Assembly (NCBI RefSeq): GCF_024362695.1
Contig: NC_065404.1
Location: 8,720,604 to 8,784,603 of the forward strand
Length of the DNA: 64,000 nucleotides
From: Pectinophora gossypiella
Taxonomy: Eukaryota > Arthropoda > Insecta > Lepidoptera > Gelechiidae
Direction: 5' to 3'
In this document: piece after piece, positions 27,063 through 38,217 of the stretch
Layout: each line of letters starts with the position of its first letter
Position numbering within the stretch: position 1 is the first letter of the stretch
The notes under the pieces: model-generated
Database searches by the model: none
The model's input: the letters and a program-made list of their open reading frames with translations, nothing else
Told to the model about the DNA's origin: nothing
Translations under genes and position numbers: made by a program

Positions 27063-29756
27063 TATGCTAGGGCTAATCATTTTATTGCGATTGTTATTAC
27101 TCTTAGATTACCGTGGCTTTCACATTTAGCTCATTTCATTGTATAATATAATATTGCCTTCACAAAAATAGATCTCTATTCCTAGTTTACGTACTTTCAA
27201 TTAAATTTAAGAAAGCCATTGGAAAATGACTTAAATTCTTAGAAACATACAAAATCATATATGATGAATACCTAAGTTTGTTAGTTTAATATACTTACAA
27301 GGCTCAATCAAACAACTGACATCCAAGTTAAGAGTGCGGCAGCTTCACTATATTTAATATTAATAAACGTATTTCAAGATAGACAACCAGAAGATAATTG
27401 TATATAATTATTCAAAAATGTTTTCTTTTTTATAATGGTTATCAATGTTTCCAGTGGACAGCCCTGTTACAAAGGACAGCGGACGCGGCGGACGGCGGCG
27501 GGCGAAGAAGGGAGCACATCCAATATAAGAAGAGAACAAAATAGGTTTATGTTGGATACTTTGACCATTCGCCCGTAAAGTAACTTTGCTGTACGAGTGA
27601 CGCCCGCAGACTCATATATTATGTGCGCCTCTATAATAAAACACACACAAACGCGCTATCTTCAACATTGAAATGAAAATACTTCACGTAAATGTGAATC
27701 CTACATAGAACGACTTCCACATTGAAGACTGATACCGACATCTACTAGTTGGTAGGTACAATATACAGACTAGATAATATACACATGCCTAAGAGGTAGG
27801 TAAGCCGGTATAAATGGCATCGGAATAGCAAATTCTCCATTATCATTACTCAATTAGTAATCTAGAGAGACGACACGATTGTTGGCCTAATTTGAGACTT
27901 GGAACATCAAGTATTGAAGCGGGCAGCCGCCTGAGTCGCTCGCCACTCGCCAGTAATATTAGCAATGCGATGGACACCCCGTCCCGCGGGATCACAGCAC
28001 CTGTCACATCCAACACCCTTGATAGTCGACACGCTATATTTATCTTCAGGTACAATAGCAGAAGATGTTTATTTCATATTATAAATCTGAAATACGAATT
28101 ATAAAAAAAAACATGTAATTTTGCAATACTTCCTATAGTGCCTATAAGTCAAGAAAAACTATATGAAATAATACGTTGCTTATTCACGAAGAAAGTTGTA
28201 AATAGTCGGTTCATATGTAAGTAGAGAACTCCAGCTTAGTTTCAAAGACACGCTTCGAATGTCGGACTCGAATGAAAGTGTCATCGGTAAGACAAATAAG
28301 GCACGATTCGCTTCATTGATCCGGAATCGGACGCATGCTCGATAAACCTAAAATATTGCAAATACAACTACTTAAATTAAAACTCTTGTAAATGTGTAAA
28401 ATACGAGTGGGGAAGTTAAAGATTGACAAAGTCCAAAAGGTAATCAGTCCACACGATATTCGCAGGGCTCGCTGACGTGAAGCCAAAGTCACCGCGAGTG
28501 CACCGCTTAATCAGCGTTGGACCGCCGGCCCTATATTTGCGTATGCAAAGAGCCGGTCGCATTAACGATGCCATATAGCCAGCGTAGCGTGCTGCGATTG
28601 GGCAAACACATATCTGCATTATAAACAGCGTCCGAGAGCACAAACGCGCACTGTGGTCGGCCTGCACCGGCGCACGGCTAATCAACGCGCTGACCTCCTG
28701 CGAACAAACGCCGCACCACTCACGCCACACGCCGCAGCATCGCCGGAAAATACTAAACGTCCTGTCGGTCACTACTAGCCTGTATACTAGCCGGTCACTG
28801 TTCTGTAGCAATACATAAATTATCACTATACAGAAGTACTTAAAAGTTCTAATTACAAACAAATTCAATAGTTTCCAAATGAGTTGTGTTCAACGATCTC
28901 GACTCGATAATAATATTACTTGCGGAGGTCCGTGTTGCTCTATATATTATTATTACTTACTTAAGTAAAATAATCTCTATAACTTATAAATTACGAAGAC
29001 CATAGAAACGGATTATTCGATAAATCTATGAAGACAGTAACGTCAGTCAAACGTGAAAATCCATAATTGGGCGCATTAGCCACATTACCTCGATGGGCAA
29101 TAAAGCAGAAATGATCATAACAAGCCATGTATTCCAAGTGCATGCGTGCATGTGCAGTGAGTCGATTAAGACTTTCTACTTTCCACGCTCGTAGCCAGTG
29201 CACCCACATTAACGGAAAATCTCGACACATTTCTCGGACTCCTCTCCACTAGAGCGAAGAAAGAAAGCGTGTTACTGCGATAATTAAATCATCGACTTTG
29301 TCAGATCCGCAATGAATAATGTACAAGATCAACAAGCCAGAAGAATACTATAAAAACTTGGTCAAACTCGGATAACTGTCGGCTATGAAAAAGGCATGTC
29401 TCGCTACCTGCCACCACGGAAATGGTAACTAATTACTAAAAGTGATTATTTTAATGCTGAAATCAATACCCCCTATAAGTACTTGTAAAAGTTCATTCAC
29501 TCGTACTGTTAATTCCGTGCGGTAGCATCGAAAGGTTTCGTGATTCAAAATATCATGTCAACACGACACCAGGTTCTCATTACTGCCTGCTTCATTAAGG
29601 TATCGTGTTTTGTTTAAACTGCTACAAAATTTTACTCAACCATTTCCGCGATACAGGACTTAGCATACATTACTTCCAGTTTCTGATTTCGACAATATTT
29701 TAAGATTGGAGCGTCGGCAGGTGGGCAATAAAACTAGATTACGGTGTGACATTTCT
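27063..29756. other. intergenic DNA 3' of the Osiris gene
   Basis: No exon is recognised. A moderately GC-rich segment at 28,440-28,760 contains an octamer-like ATGCAAAG and a GCGATTGGGC (CCAAT-type) motif. It could be regulatory; this rests on short motifs only. Confidence 0.4.
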
Positions 29757-29762
29757 TTTATT
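29757..29762 (-). terminator. polyadenylation signal of Osiris gene
   Basis: AATAAA on the minus strand, about 265 bases beyond the stop codon at 30,025-30,027. The 3' UTR starts with a CCG-rich stretch. Confidence 0.6.
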
Positions 29763-30024
29763 ATCTCTTACATCACTTTAATAAATTACGTTAAACATAC
29801 AACCGTAGTCACAAATAAATAAATTACATTAAATAATTTACTGACATAGATTTGAGAACGAAAGTGGACGACCTAATCGTCTAAGTAGGATGTCCACGAC
29901 ATGGACGTTACTTTGGTTTGAGGTTATTTGTGTGGGTGTCGGCGCGGCGGAGTCGATTGACGATGGCGATGGCGAGGCGGCGGGGCGGCGGGTGGCGGCG
30001 CGGGCGCTGCGGCGGCCGGCCGTG

Positions 30025-31111
30025 CTACGCGCTCACCGTCGTCTGCTCGGCGTAGTACCGGTAAGGATCCACCGCGCTTGCTTTTGCTGGCCTCACCACA
30101 TACAGATTCCGCCTTCGAATTAAAGACTAGAATTAAAATATTTTTAGAATTAAAACATGCAAATACATTCATAATTCCATTTTGAATAAAAGCAGTGCCA
30201 ATGCGCGAAGCATAAACACGGTATCAACTCATATATCCGACTTACCTATGGTGTCCATCTGCATGGACCTGGAAGGTTGTCTCTCCGGTTGCACCGTCGT
30301 GACTGAACAGCTTCTTGAGGGCGATGATGCCGGCAATGGTCAGCGCCACCTTACTGGCGATGAGCGCTTTGCCGGCGATCGCAGCCAGGGTCTTCAGGGC
30401 CATGCCTCCCACAATGCTCACCGTGGTGAAGATACCGAGCAGCAAGTACGGCAACACCTTCTTACCTAATATACGACAATTGAGTTGATAATTATTAAGC
30501 ACGTTGAAATATAACGTACCTATAGATCTAACTGTGGTCAATGTTGATACATACCTCGGCCTCTGCCCTCTGAGGCAAGATCCATGCTGACGGTGTGCGT
30601 GTTCAGTAATTGTTCGAATTTAGACCGTAGCAAAGTATCGAGCTTCTCTTCGGTGGACATGCCTGGGAAGAAGCGGGGCTCCGCGACCGCTGCGGGAGCG
30701 TCCGCCTGCTTCACCAGCGACAGTCCGTCCGCGAGCTGCACGCTCTCCTACAACACAAACAAACGTTAGGACACTCAACTCACTCGGCACCAACAATAAA
30801 CACTATTTATGCACTAGCTTCACCTGTTCGACCGCCCTCGTGAGGGCTGTGAGGGCTTTCCCCTTCAGACACATCGTCAAATGTTTTTGCGCACTGCAAT
30901 CGTCATAAACTTTCTGTAATACTGCGAACTCCGCCGAAGGCCACCAGCTCTCCTCAGCTCTTCCACTGTCGATTTCGTTCTGCGCGTAATCCTCGACGTC
31001 CATCCTGCGGGATCTCCGCGGCCCGTGCACATGGCCGGAGGCAACGACCACACAGATAACAGATACGACGACTATCCGGAAAACGGAGCACATTTTGATT
31101 AAATTCCACAC
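30025..31111 (-). CDS. Osiris-family (DUF1676) secreted/membrane protein
   Basis: Four coding exons: 31,111-30,824, 30,747-30,555, 30,465-30,246 and 30,112-30,025, with introns of 76, 89 and 133 bp. All introns have GT/AG ends, and the joined frame is 262 residues. Seen: a hydrophobic signal peptide (FRIVVVSVICVVVASG), a two-cysteine segment (DDCSAQKHLTMCLKGKAL), and a long hydrophobic DUF1676 stretch starting KKVLPYLLLGIF and ending GIIALKKLF. The C-terminus ends DPYRYYAEQTTVSA. Osiris proteins are insect-specific, traffic through endosomes and shape cuticle; the precise activity is unknown. I cannot assign an Osiris number. The usual AQxLAY-type motif is not obvious. A second ATG at 31,093 would shorten the signal peptide by six residues. 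It stands alone here, though most Osiris genes are clustered. Confidence 0.9.
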
Positions 31112-31159
31112 ACGACACTAAAACTAAAAATGGACGAGTGCGAGGGTGGTCTAGCGGCA

Positions 31160-31192
31160 ACTGATGGCCGGCGCAGCGGGTGCGAGCTTATA
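31160..31192 (-). promoter_or_regulatory. TATA box and initiator of Osiris gene
   Basis: On the minus strand TATAAG starts at 31,192 and the arthropod initiator TCAGT spans 31,164-31,160. Its A (31,162) lies 30 bp downstream of the first T of the TATA box, the canonical spacing. The predicted 5' UTR is then about 50 bases. Confidence 0.65.
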
Positions 31193-32215
31193 ACAGCGCG
31201 CCACTTCGCCGTCGAGCACCACCAAACATCCGCTATTCCGCACCAATTCTCCAGCACGCGCACTTACGTAACTGAACTTGAACATGATCGAGAACCATTT
31301 TCCAAGTGAATTTCTCCGATAAAATGCACGACAAAAAGCGAGACACACATCTGTTGCCAATTATGCTGTGTGTTGCACTACTTATTGTGTATGTGTGAGT
31401 TACAAATCGTAATTACAGATAACTTTGCGTGCATCATGAGGACCATTCAGTCCCCCGTTTCACTTGCGGAGAACCGATTTCAGTTGAAACACATGGCTTT
31501 GATCAACGCAGGCAACATCGTTGCAATGTTAATCGGCTGCGCGCGCGCTGGCTGCGAGCCCAGATTTATCCATTTGCAGCTGTCTATGCTTATGTCTGTC
31601 ATGGAAATATTTTTTTTGTACATATATAAGAAACAGCAATCATATGTAACAAAAGAAAGTAAAAGCGAAACCAAACGGTGTCGATACATTACCCAGATAT
31701 GAATTGGCAAATATCTGTAGGTAAATATCCATAACATACCTACGTGAACTAACTCAGACGTTGTTATAAATGATCTTTTCAGGCTTAAAATTGCGGAAAT
31801 TCTGAGATTATTCCCGCGATTTATAGCTGGAGCCACTGTCCGTGACCAAATGCGATAGGAAAATAATTTATACACCGTTTTTATTAGTCATTGTAATATT
31901 GAGATTTCAAGAAAAAATCAGGTGTGCGACGCGCCACACGCCACACTTGCAACTCGTCCCGTCTCTCCGACTTGCGTGATCTCTTTACTGTATCCGCTTA
32001 GCGACGATTTAATAGGTATGCATCAGAACTTTATTGAACCCACATAATTACCTACCTGTATTATTTTAAAGCCAAGAAACTTGACGCTTTTGTATCACCA
32101 CTACATGACAAGTGTCTGTTAGCAAAAATTACAATCCGTTAAGAGATAATATACGTAAATGCAACTAATGAAGCTTATTAACGATCTGACATCTCATTAG
32201 AATCAATTGAGGCAA
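31193..32215. other. upstream region of Osiris gene
   Basis: No coding exon is supported. Overlapping frames at 31,370-31,875 on both strands have no motif. It probably contains upstream control DNA, unresolved. Confidence 0.4.
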
Positions 32216-32568
32216 CATTCCCAGCATTATCCCGTTTTTCACAGGGTCCGCTTACCTAACCTGAAGATTTGACAGGTACGGTTTTTTACAGAAGCGATTC
32301 CTGTCTGACCTTCCAACCCGCGAAGGGAAAACCAGCCCAATACAGGATAGGTCATATACCTACTTCCGAAAATGCATTTTTCGGGAATGTGGATTTTCTC
32401 ACGATGTTTTCCTTCATCGCTGAGCACGTGATAATTATTTATGATCCAAATATGAATTCGAAAACAAATTCGATCATCATTGGTTTAGGCCTGTGCTGGG
32501 ATTCGAACCTGCGACCTTAAAGTGAGAGGCAAGCGTTCTACCAACTGGGCTACCACAGCTACAATTGA
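32216..32568 (-). repeat. full-length tRNA-derived SINE
   Basis: Minus-strand head at 32,568-32,500: AGCTGTGGTAGCCCAGTTGG (A box TAGCCCAGTTGG) followed by a GGTTCGAATCC B box at about 32,512-32,502. The body and tail contain the GGTCAGACAGG, ACCTGTCAAATCTTCAGG and GGACCCTGTGAAAAA phrases. It is the best-preserved copy; partial copies are at 770-965 and 15,001-15,240. It is SINE rather than a tRNA gene because the anticodon arm and 3' acceptor do not close and the same head recurs. Confidence 0.85.
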
Positions 32569-33045
32569 GGCAACATGTCGTCTGCAATAATGAACCTATT
32601 TTGATATCATAGTCAATAAGTAAAGCCCACATCACGATCAATCATATTTATCTTAAAATAGATTTATTATGAGAGAAAGAGGCTCCAATATTTAACTTTA
32701 ATAACAAAAGTGATTGAATCACCTACGTGTGATCCCGAAAGAATTTGACAGTGTGTGTTTCGTAAGTATAGTATGTAGGTAATTAGTGTACCTAAGTGCA
32801 AACTACAAAAGTACAAGAAATCGAATAGAAAGGGAATATATATTTTTAATGGTATTGATTTCCGTCCAACTGTGAGGAACAGCACGGATCACGCACGTAT
32901 GTGTAATTATAGGCAAATATCACGGTTGCTCAGTCAGTGTAGTTCCTGATGAAAGCGGATATAACGATGTACATAGTACGAAATGTACTGTACCAACACT
33001 ACGACCAACCACTCAGAAAGCAACATATATATACAGGGTGTGGTG

Positions 33046-33048
<3 letters not shown>
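32569..33048. other. intergenic, nothing recognised
   Basis: AT-rich; no gene. Confidence 0.45.

Positions 33049-33049
<1 letters not shown>

Positions 33050-33099
<50 letters not shown>
33050..33099. repeat. (TA)25 microsatellite
   Basis: Uninterrupted alternating TA of about 50 bases, preceded by CAGGGTGTGGTGGTACA. Length may vary between individuals and is prone to assembly error. Confidence 0.95.
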
Positions 33100-33103
<4 letters not shown>

Positions 33104-33783
33104 CAAAGTTTTCGTTACCTAAGTGTTCACTACTTTATAGCTGAACACTTCGACGAAACAGCTTTGACCACGGGCCTTAGCGCATTTTTTTTTTTTGCCT
33201 AATCCTAGTTATTATTAATTTGACAAATTAGTAATACGTTCAAAGTACAGGTAAGTAGGTAGGTACAGGTACCTACCCTTGAGGTTCTACATGTTAACCC
33301 AGTTGGGGCTATCTAGCAAGCAATGTCAGGGTGAAAACCTCATAAAAAAACATGCGAGTAGAATGAAACAAAATGTATTGTAAGAAAACTGGGTTAATTA
33401 TGAAGTTTTCACTCTTCAGCGAGGATTTGTGAAGTGGCAAACTAGATCAACATTTGTGAAAGATTTCTCGCTTCTGGTTAAGTTAGTTGTAACGCTTCAG
33501 TGGATGTGTGGAGTCACGAGACGTGAAAAATACGCAATTAGTACGGTTTTTATAGTCTCGATATATATTCTCTTAACTTACCTAAGTATATCATTCTGTT
33601 AGGTGAAAAGGTGAAGCAACCTCAGGCGCGTCTAGTCCTTTACCAACAGTACAGTTGACGTGCACATACATAGTACTTTGCTCTATACTGTGATTGGAAC
33701 TATAGTGCAGACTAAGAACTACACTAACTTTACGATGGATATATTCAATAGAACTACAGGGAAAATAACAAAATTTAGCTATC
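33100..33783. other. intergenic, nothing recognised
   Basis: No supported feature. Confidence 0.45.
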
Positions 33784-33870
33784 GGGTGAGAGCCCTCAGC
33801 GCTCCCCATTTGTCCGGCTAATTAGTTAATGCCATTTGCGGCAAATCTACAATAAGTCACGTCAAAAAAA
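33784..33870 (+). repeat. SINE-type repeat tail
   Basis: It has GGGTGAGAGCCCTCAGCGCT, GCCATTTGCGGCAAATCTAC and AAGTCACGTCAAAAAAA. This is the most complete of the three copies in the window (the others are at 24,225-24,290 and 26,977-27,062). Confidence 0.75.
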
Positions 33871-34729
33871 TATAATACTAAACAAAATTTGGTCTAGAGT
33901 TCAAGCTTCACAGAGCAAGTGAAGCTAAAAGACGTTAAACCAAGTTGAACGCCTTCGGGCGACTGGGGTAGTATTAGATCAGTTGCAAAACTATAACACT
34001 TTAGTGGAGAACTTTACATCGCCTCGCTGATTAAGGGAATTGTGTCCTATCATTAATGTTTTACTCTGCTGAATATAATGTATAGTAGGTAATTTCCCTT
34101 TGGTAGGACGTTACAATTATGGAGTCGTTACACGTCAAATACAATGGATAGATAAAGAATGGAAGCGGAGCGTAAGACGTACCAGTGATATAGCGAGTTT
34201 AAATGATGATGAATCAGTAACATATCATTATTATACATCAATGAATGCCAATATCATCAGCCATCTTGTACAATAGACTATTGTCATGTAAAATAATCCA
34301 GCTACTGACGCGAGGAATTTGCCAAAAAACCGCACCGTGCTGTGAACTGTCAATGTCAGCGACGACGGGACAATTTTATTTATGCGAGTGTCAACATTTG
34401 AAACTAAAATATTATAAAGTGGTTTTGAGTAATTTTCAAAGGTAATGTTTGACTACTAGCGCCACCATTAATAATTTTGTATATTTGTAAAAGGCAGAAA
34501 CATGTGGCAAGCTGTTGAGTGAAGCTTTAGCGAGTGAAGTGATTTTGGGAGTTGTTGACATACATAAGTTATTAACTATACTGTTAATAAAATACGTACT
34601 TAATAGTTTTAAAGTAAATTATATATTATGTAAGTAATATTTAAATACTTACTATTAACTATCACAATTAGGGATATGAAAATATTATCATTGAAGTTTT
34701 TTTTAAGTTTTTAAATGGAATAGTGTTGT
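33871..34729. other. upstream region of BCDIN3D
   Basis: It may hold an untranslated first exon. A possible donor, CAAAG|GTAATG, lies at about 34,440, and a good acceptor lies just before the BCDIN3D start. No coding exon is recognised. Confidence 0.35.
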
Positions 34730-35036
34730 AATGGCCCCGATTCCTGCAGACATCTCTTAATTTTACTTTAAGTTATACCTGTCATTTTCTTATCCGCCGA
34801 AAAGGAAAGGGACGGATGATTGACAGCTCTTAATTTTAGGAAGAATGAGTAAATAGATGAATAACCCGGGCGAATTTTTAGACGGTTGTTTTAGATTTGT
34901 GCTTAAAATTGACGTGTGTTCCATAAATTTTATGCTTGTCGATTACCCGTCCCTTTCCTTTTCGGCGGATAAGAAAATGACAGATATAACCTAAAATAAA
35001 ATTAGATGGTATTTACAGGAATTAGCACCATTGTAA
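34730..35036. mobile_element. MITE with ~90-bp inverted ends
   Basis: The left end (GGCCCCGATTCCTG, later CTGTCATTTTCTTATCCGCC, GAAAAGGAAAGGGACGG) is mirrored at the right end with few mismatches. The core is about 120 bp without coding capacity. The same family forms the host element at 57,844-59,602. It ends some 40 bases before the BCDIN3D start codon and just before that gene's splice acceptor. Confidence 0.8.
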
Positions 35037-35077
35037 CAATAAAAAAATACCTTATCATTTCAGCTAGGTATTCAATA

Positions 35078-35788
35078 ATGACGACGGAAGATCTGTCATT
35101 CTATGGCAGTGATCCAGGAGCTGTGAAATATGGGAATTTTATAAACTACTATTCATTTCATAGTGCCAAACAGAGGATAGACAATCTCCATCCACAGATG
35201 TTCCCTCGGACTACTGAGACTTCAATACTATGCCTGGATATTGGATGTAACACTGGAGAACTTACCACTGAACTACATTCCTATCTAAAAACCATATACT
35301 CAAATGTAGACATACACATGCTGGCTATAGACATCGATCCAACCTTAATAAATAGAGCTCAAGAGACCAACACCAATTCTGATATCTCTTTTCAAGCAAT
35401 AAATATCATGGAAGAAACTGATTGTGATGTAATTCATAAGTATTTGAAATCTCATGAAAGAAAATCATTCGATGTAACATTCTGCTTCTCAGTAACAATG
35501 TGGATTCATTTAAACAATGGTGATGATGGCTTGAAACAATTTCTACAATTTATAAAAGATATTTCTAAAACAATCATCATGGAGCCACAACCATGGCACT
35601 GCTACAGAAATGCTCAAAGAAGAGTCAAGAAATCTGGCAACAGTTTTCCTTTATATGAACAACTAGAAATAAGGAGTGATGTTGATATTGTAATAGAAAA
35701 CATTTTAACACAGAATTCTCATAGAAAAAATTATGAATCATCTGCATCTTCTTGGAAAAGAAAAGTTCAAAGTTACCAGTGCTCATAA
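35078..35788 (+). CDS. BCDIN3D: BCDIN3D-type RNA 5'-monophosphate methyltransferase
   Basis: A single-exon coding region of 236 residues. It has the Bin3-family signature YGNFINYYSFH near residue 16, SAM-binding motif I LDIGCNTGELT at about residue 53, and the conserved MEPQPWHCYRNAQRRV near residue 170. The family methylates the 5' monophosphate of small RNAs; human BCDIN3D acts on cytoplasmic tRNA-His and has been reported on pre-miRNAs. I start at ATG 35,078 because the upstream in-frame ATG (35,006) precedes a strong splice acceptor (TTATCATTTCAG, ending about 35,063). The upstream codons are then intron or MITE sequence and the first exon is untranslated. The gene is somewhat shorter than the human protein (292 residues). 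It converges on BAP18, with stops 133 bases apart. Confidence 0.92.
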   Translation: MTTEDLSFYGSDPGAVKYGNFINYYSFHSAKQRIDNLHPQMFPRTTETSILCLDIGCNTGELTTELHSYLKTIYSNVDIHMLAIDIDPTLINRAQETNTNSDISFQAINIMEETDCDVIHKYLKSHERKSFDVTFCFSVTMWIHLNNGDDGLKQFLQFIKDISKTIIMEPQPWHCYRNAQRRVKKSGNSFPLYEQLEIRSDVDIVIENILTQNSHRKNYESSASSWKRKVQSYQCS

Positions 35789-35832
35789 CAAATAATTTGT
35801 TAAAGAGAATACTATATTTTTTGTGATAATAA

Positions 35833-35838
35833 TTTATT
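35833..35838 (-). terminator. polyadenylation signal of BAP18-like gene
   Basis: AATAAA on the minus strand, 83 bases beyond the BAP18-like stop codon and within 50 bases of the BCDIN3D stop. The two 3' ends therefore probably overlap. Confidence 0.55.
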
Positions 35839-35920
35839 GTATACATAATTAATGTAATATCATAATTATTGTCAATTAATTCAATTGTTACCTAGACTAT
35901 GTGATTGAGGCACAAGCACT

Positions 35921-37017
35921 TCATGTGGTCACTTCTTCAGTACTGCCTTCAAATTCTAATTTTACTTCATTCCCTATATCGTCTACATCCATTTCAGATT
36001 CCTGAGCATTCAACATATTGAGTGTCACCTGCAAAAACCACAATAACAGGATTAATATTATTAATATTTCTATAAAATATTCAAGCCATAACATACCTGC
36101 AATAACTAAAATATTGTATATTAAGGCAACTAAAAAGCTTAGTATAATTACTAAAGAATAAAGACAATTTTGAATAGCAAAGACCTCATCAAAATATGTA
36201 TTTTAATATAAAATGTGATATTTCAATGCATCTCATCAAGGCTTGGGGAGAAGCAAGAGCTGATAGTTATTTTTGTCAAAGAGTAAGTCTGGCAATTCAG
36301 AGAGGCAATGCTGCCAGCTTCTTGGGCGCCTTGCCTCAATGTGACGCATTGGAGGAAGTGTTTTATAAGTTAGATATGTGTTTGTTTGTACACTTGATAT
36401 TCTAGTTTTAAAGGAATATCCACACCTCAGCTGATAGGTTTGGTAAAATGAGTGATGTCGGCCTCATATTAACAAACTGTAACAATTGTTTTTAGTGTGA
36501 AGTATGAAATTGAAATAAAAACCTGTTGTGAAATAGGAGTGCTATGGACATTCTGTTGTGCCTGAGCTGGTGCAACATTTGTTGGAGTTGTTTGTCGCTC
36601 CTCTACCTTCTTCTTAATAGGGGTTTTTGTCGCAGGTTGACTACTAAAAGGGAAAATAATAAATATACATTTGTTAAAATCTGTTACACATATTAAAGTA
36701 TAAAAAAGTAAAATAAGTATAGTTCAATCAACTTGGGAAAACTTACTTCATAGGCAATTGTTCAGCCATAGGATGCAGCAACATAGTCATCTCTGCTAGC
36801 TTATTGAAGGCTGCACCGGCTTCCGTAAATATTTCGCCAACCTGAAAACAACATACTATTTTTTATTTATCAAAATTTTGAGACAATACTATGTCTATGT
36901 TGTTATATCCTGTGTAGGAAAGGGATGTTTTTAAAGGCTGAATATTATTACCTATGTCGATAGGTAAGGCAGTATGAAAAAAAAACAAATAAATACCTTT
37001 GCCGCCGAGTTATTCAT
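35921..37017 (-). CDS. BAP18: BAP18-like chromatin complex subunit without SANT domain
   Basis: Four small coding exons: 37,017-36,997, 36,841-36,747, 36,643-36,523 and 36,028-35,921. They join in frame to 114 residues. The N-terminal part KVGEIFTEAGAAFNKLAEMT then MLLHP closely matches the start of BAP18 (C17orf49), a subunit of MLL1/NURF-type complexes that binds H3K4me3. The C-terminal part, with VTLNMLN and DVDDIG, resembles the BAP18 tail. Human BAP18 (172 residues) has a SANT domain directly after the LHP motif. Here that point is a 103-bp intron and no SANT-like exon is visible nearby. The middle is a basic, Gln/Thr-rich linker (TPIKKKVEERQ). The exon 3 donor (CAG|GTTTTT) is weak. A mobile-element fragment lies in the last intron. 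Confidence 0.8.
36232..36408 (+). pseudogene. repeat-encoded protein fragment, copy 2
   Basis: The plus strand encodes AWGEARADSYFCQRVSLAIQ followed by RGNAASFLGALPQCD, ending at TAG near 36,403-36,405. It closely resembles the peptide at 17,165-17,312 (-). It lies antisense inside the last intron of the BAP18-like gene. Probably a fragment of a retrotransposon protein; the family is unknown to me. Confidence 0.5.
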
Positions 37018-37508
37018 TGTAATTTAAGGAAGTACAGTAAAGGGGCTTTGCTACTAAAGAAAGTTTATTTATTTTTTCTTATTTGATCTAGGCCAATCAA
37101 CTTAAGTAATTGTTTATATTTCATTAAAAATAAACAATTAAACTGGGACGCAACTGACTGTCAGTGACCGCACGGAGACATTGACAGTTGACAACTTGAC
37201 AGATATCAAAGACCTTATAGAGTTAGGCCGAGGCGACCTCTAAACGGTCAATTCCAAGCCACAGACCAAGTAGAGATGCTACATGGGACTTTTTGGCGGG
37301 AGAGAACGAGATAGCCGCTTTCTTTATTGAATAATTTAAATTATTAGTACGAAGTAGTGTTTTGTGGTTAATGATCGCATTAATTTAGTCGGAAAACATT
37401 CGCGATCATAGACATAGAAAAGAGTATAGTATAATTTCCTATCTTTATGTTCGCGATAGTGTTAATTACACTTCTCATCAAAAAAATCGAAACACTGTTT
37501 GTTTCTGT

Positions 37509-37915
37509 GGCTTTTCGGCGGGAGACGGGAACGGGACAGTTGCTTTCTTCATTGAGTAATCTAAATAATTAATACGAAGTGGTGTTTTGTGGTTAATGAT
37601 CGCATTAAGTTAGTCGGAAGACATTCGCGAGTGTTATTATATTGGAGTATTCAATGAACAAAGTGTATCTGCCTATTTTCGCTTCGTGCCGGGAAGCCGC
37701 TTCATAACTCAAAAGTTTATGCGGACTTTTGAGTTAATTCGTTTGGGGTTCGGAGTAGGAGTCTACTCCGAGGGTGGGGGCTTAGGTTTCATCATCATCA
37801 CCTTTCATCATTTCATTAATCATCAAGAAAAAAAATACGTCAGACATGGCTGTATGGGCATAGTTCCCTTTGCCTTACCCTTCGGGGAAAACCAAAACAA
37901 AAAAAAAAAAAAAAA
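37509..37915 (+). mobile_element. A-tailed retroposon inside the Tc1 element
   Basis: A 407-bp second copy of the outer repeat. The 13-bp target duplication TGTTTGTTTCTGT sits at 37,496-37,508 and 37,916-37,928. It ends in about 20 A residues. There is no tRNA-like promoter at its 5' end, so it may be a truncated LINE or a non-tRNA SINE. Confidence 0.85.
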
Positions 37916-38217
37916 TGTTTGTTTCTGTCCGAATTTAACATAAAAAAGAATTCATACGATGAAAAAAAATACATAAATGTATAGCTGGCAGTTTGGCCAT
38001 TACAGTAATAAGCGAAAATTCTAAAGTCAAAATTAGAATTTCATTTGTTTATCTTATAAACGAAATGAATCACTGTTTTGAGACAAATGTGTGTTTAGGG
38101 TTGGAGTACATTTAGCGTTTAAAAACTAAAAATTGGCGCCTATCCTTAAACTTTTTGTTTTTTATTTCAATACTGTGACTTTGGGGCGTCTGAAAAAAGG
38201 TTTTTTTTCTAAAACGT

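Noticed and set aside
28416..28868. 150-codon minus open frame
   Set aside because: No recognisable domain; rich in Cys and Arg as expected of random GC-balanced sequence. No supporting splice or repeat evidence.
29890..30172. Proline/histidine-rich frames over the Osiris 3' end
   Set aside because: They are shadows of the last coding exon (30,112-30,025) and its CCG-rich 3' UTR in other frames.
32500..32568. Possible tRNA gene with good A and B boxes
   Set aside because: The acceptor stem does not close, it continues into a repeat body, and related heads and tails recur at 770-965 and 15,001-15,240. It is a SINE.
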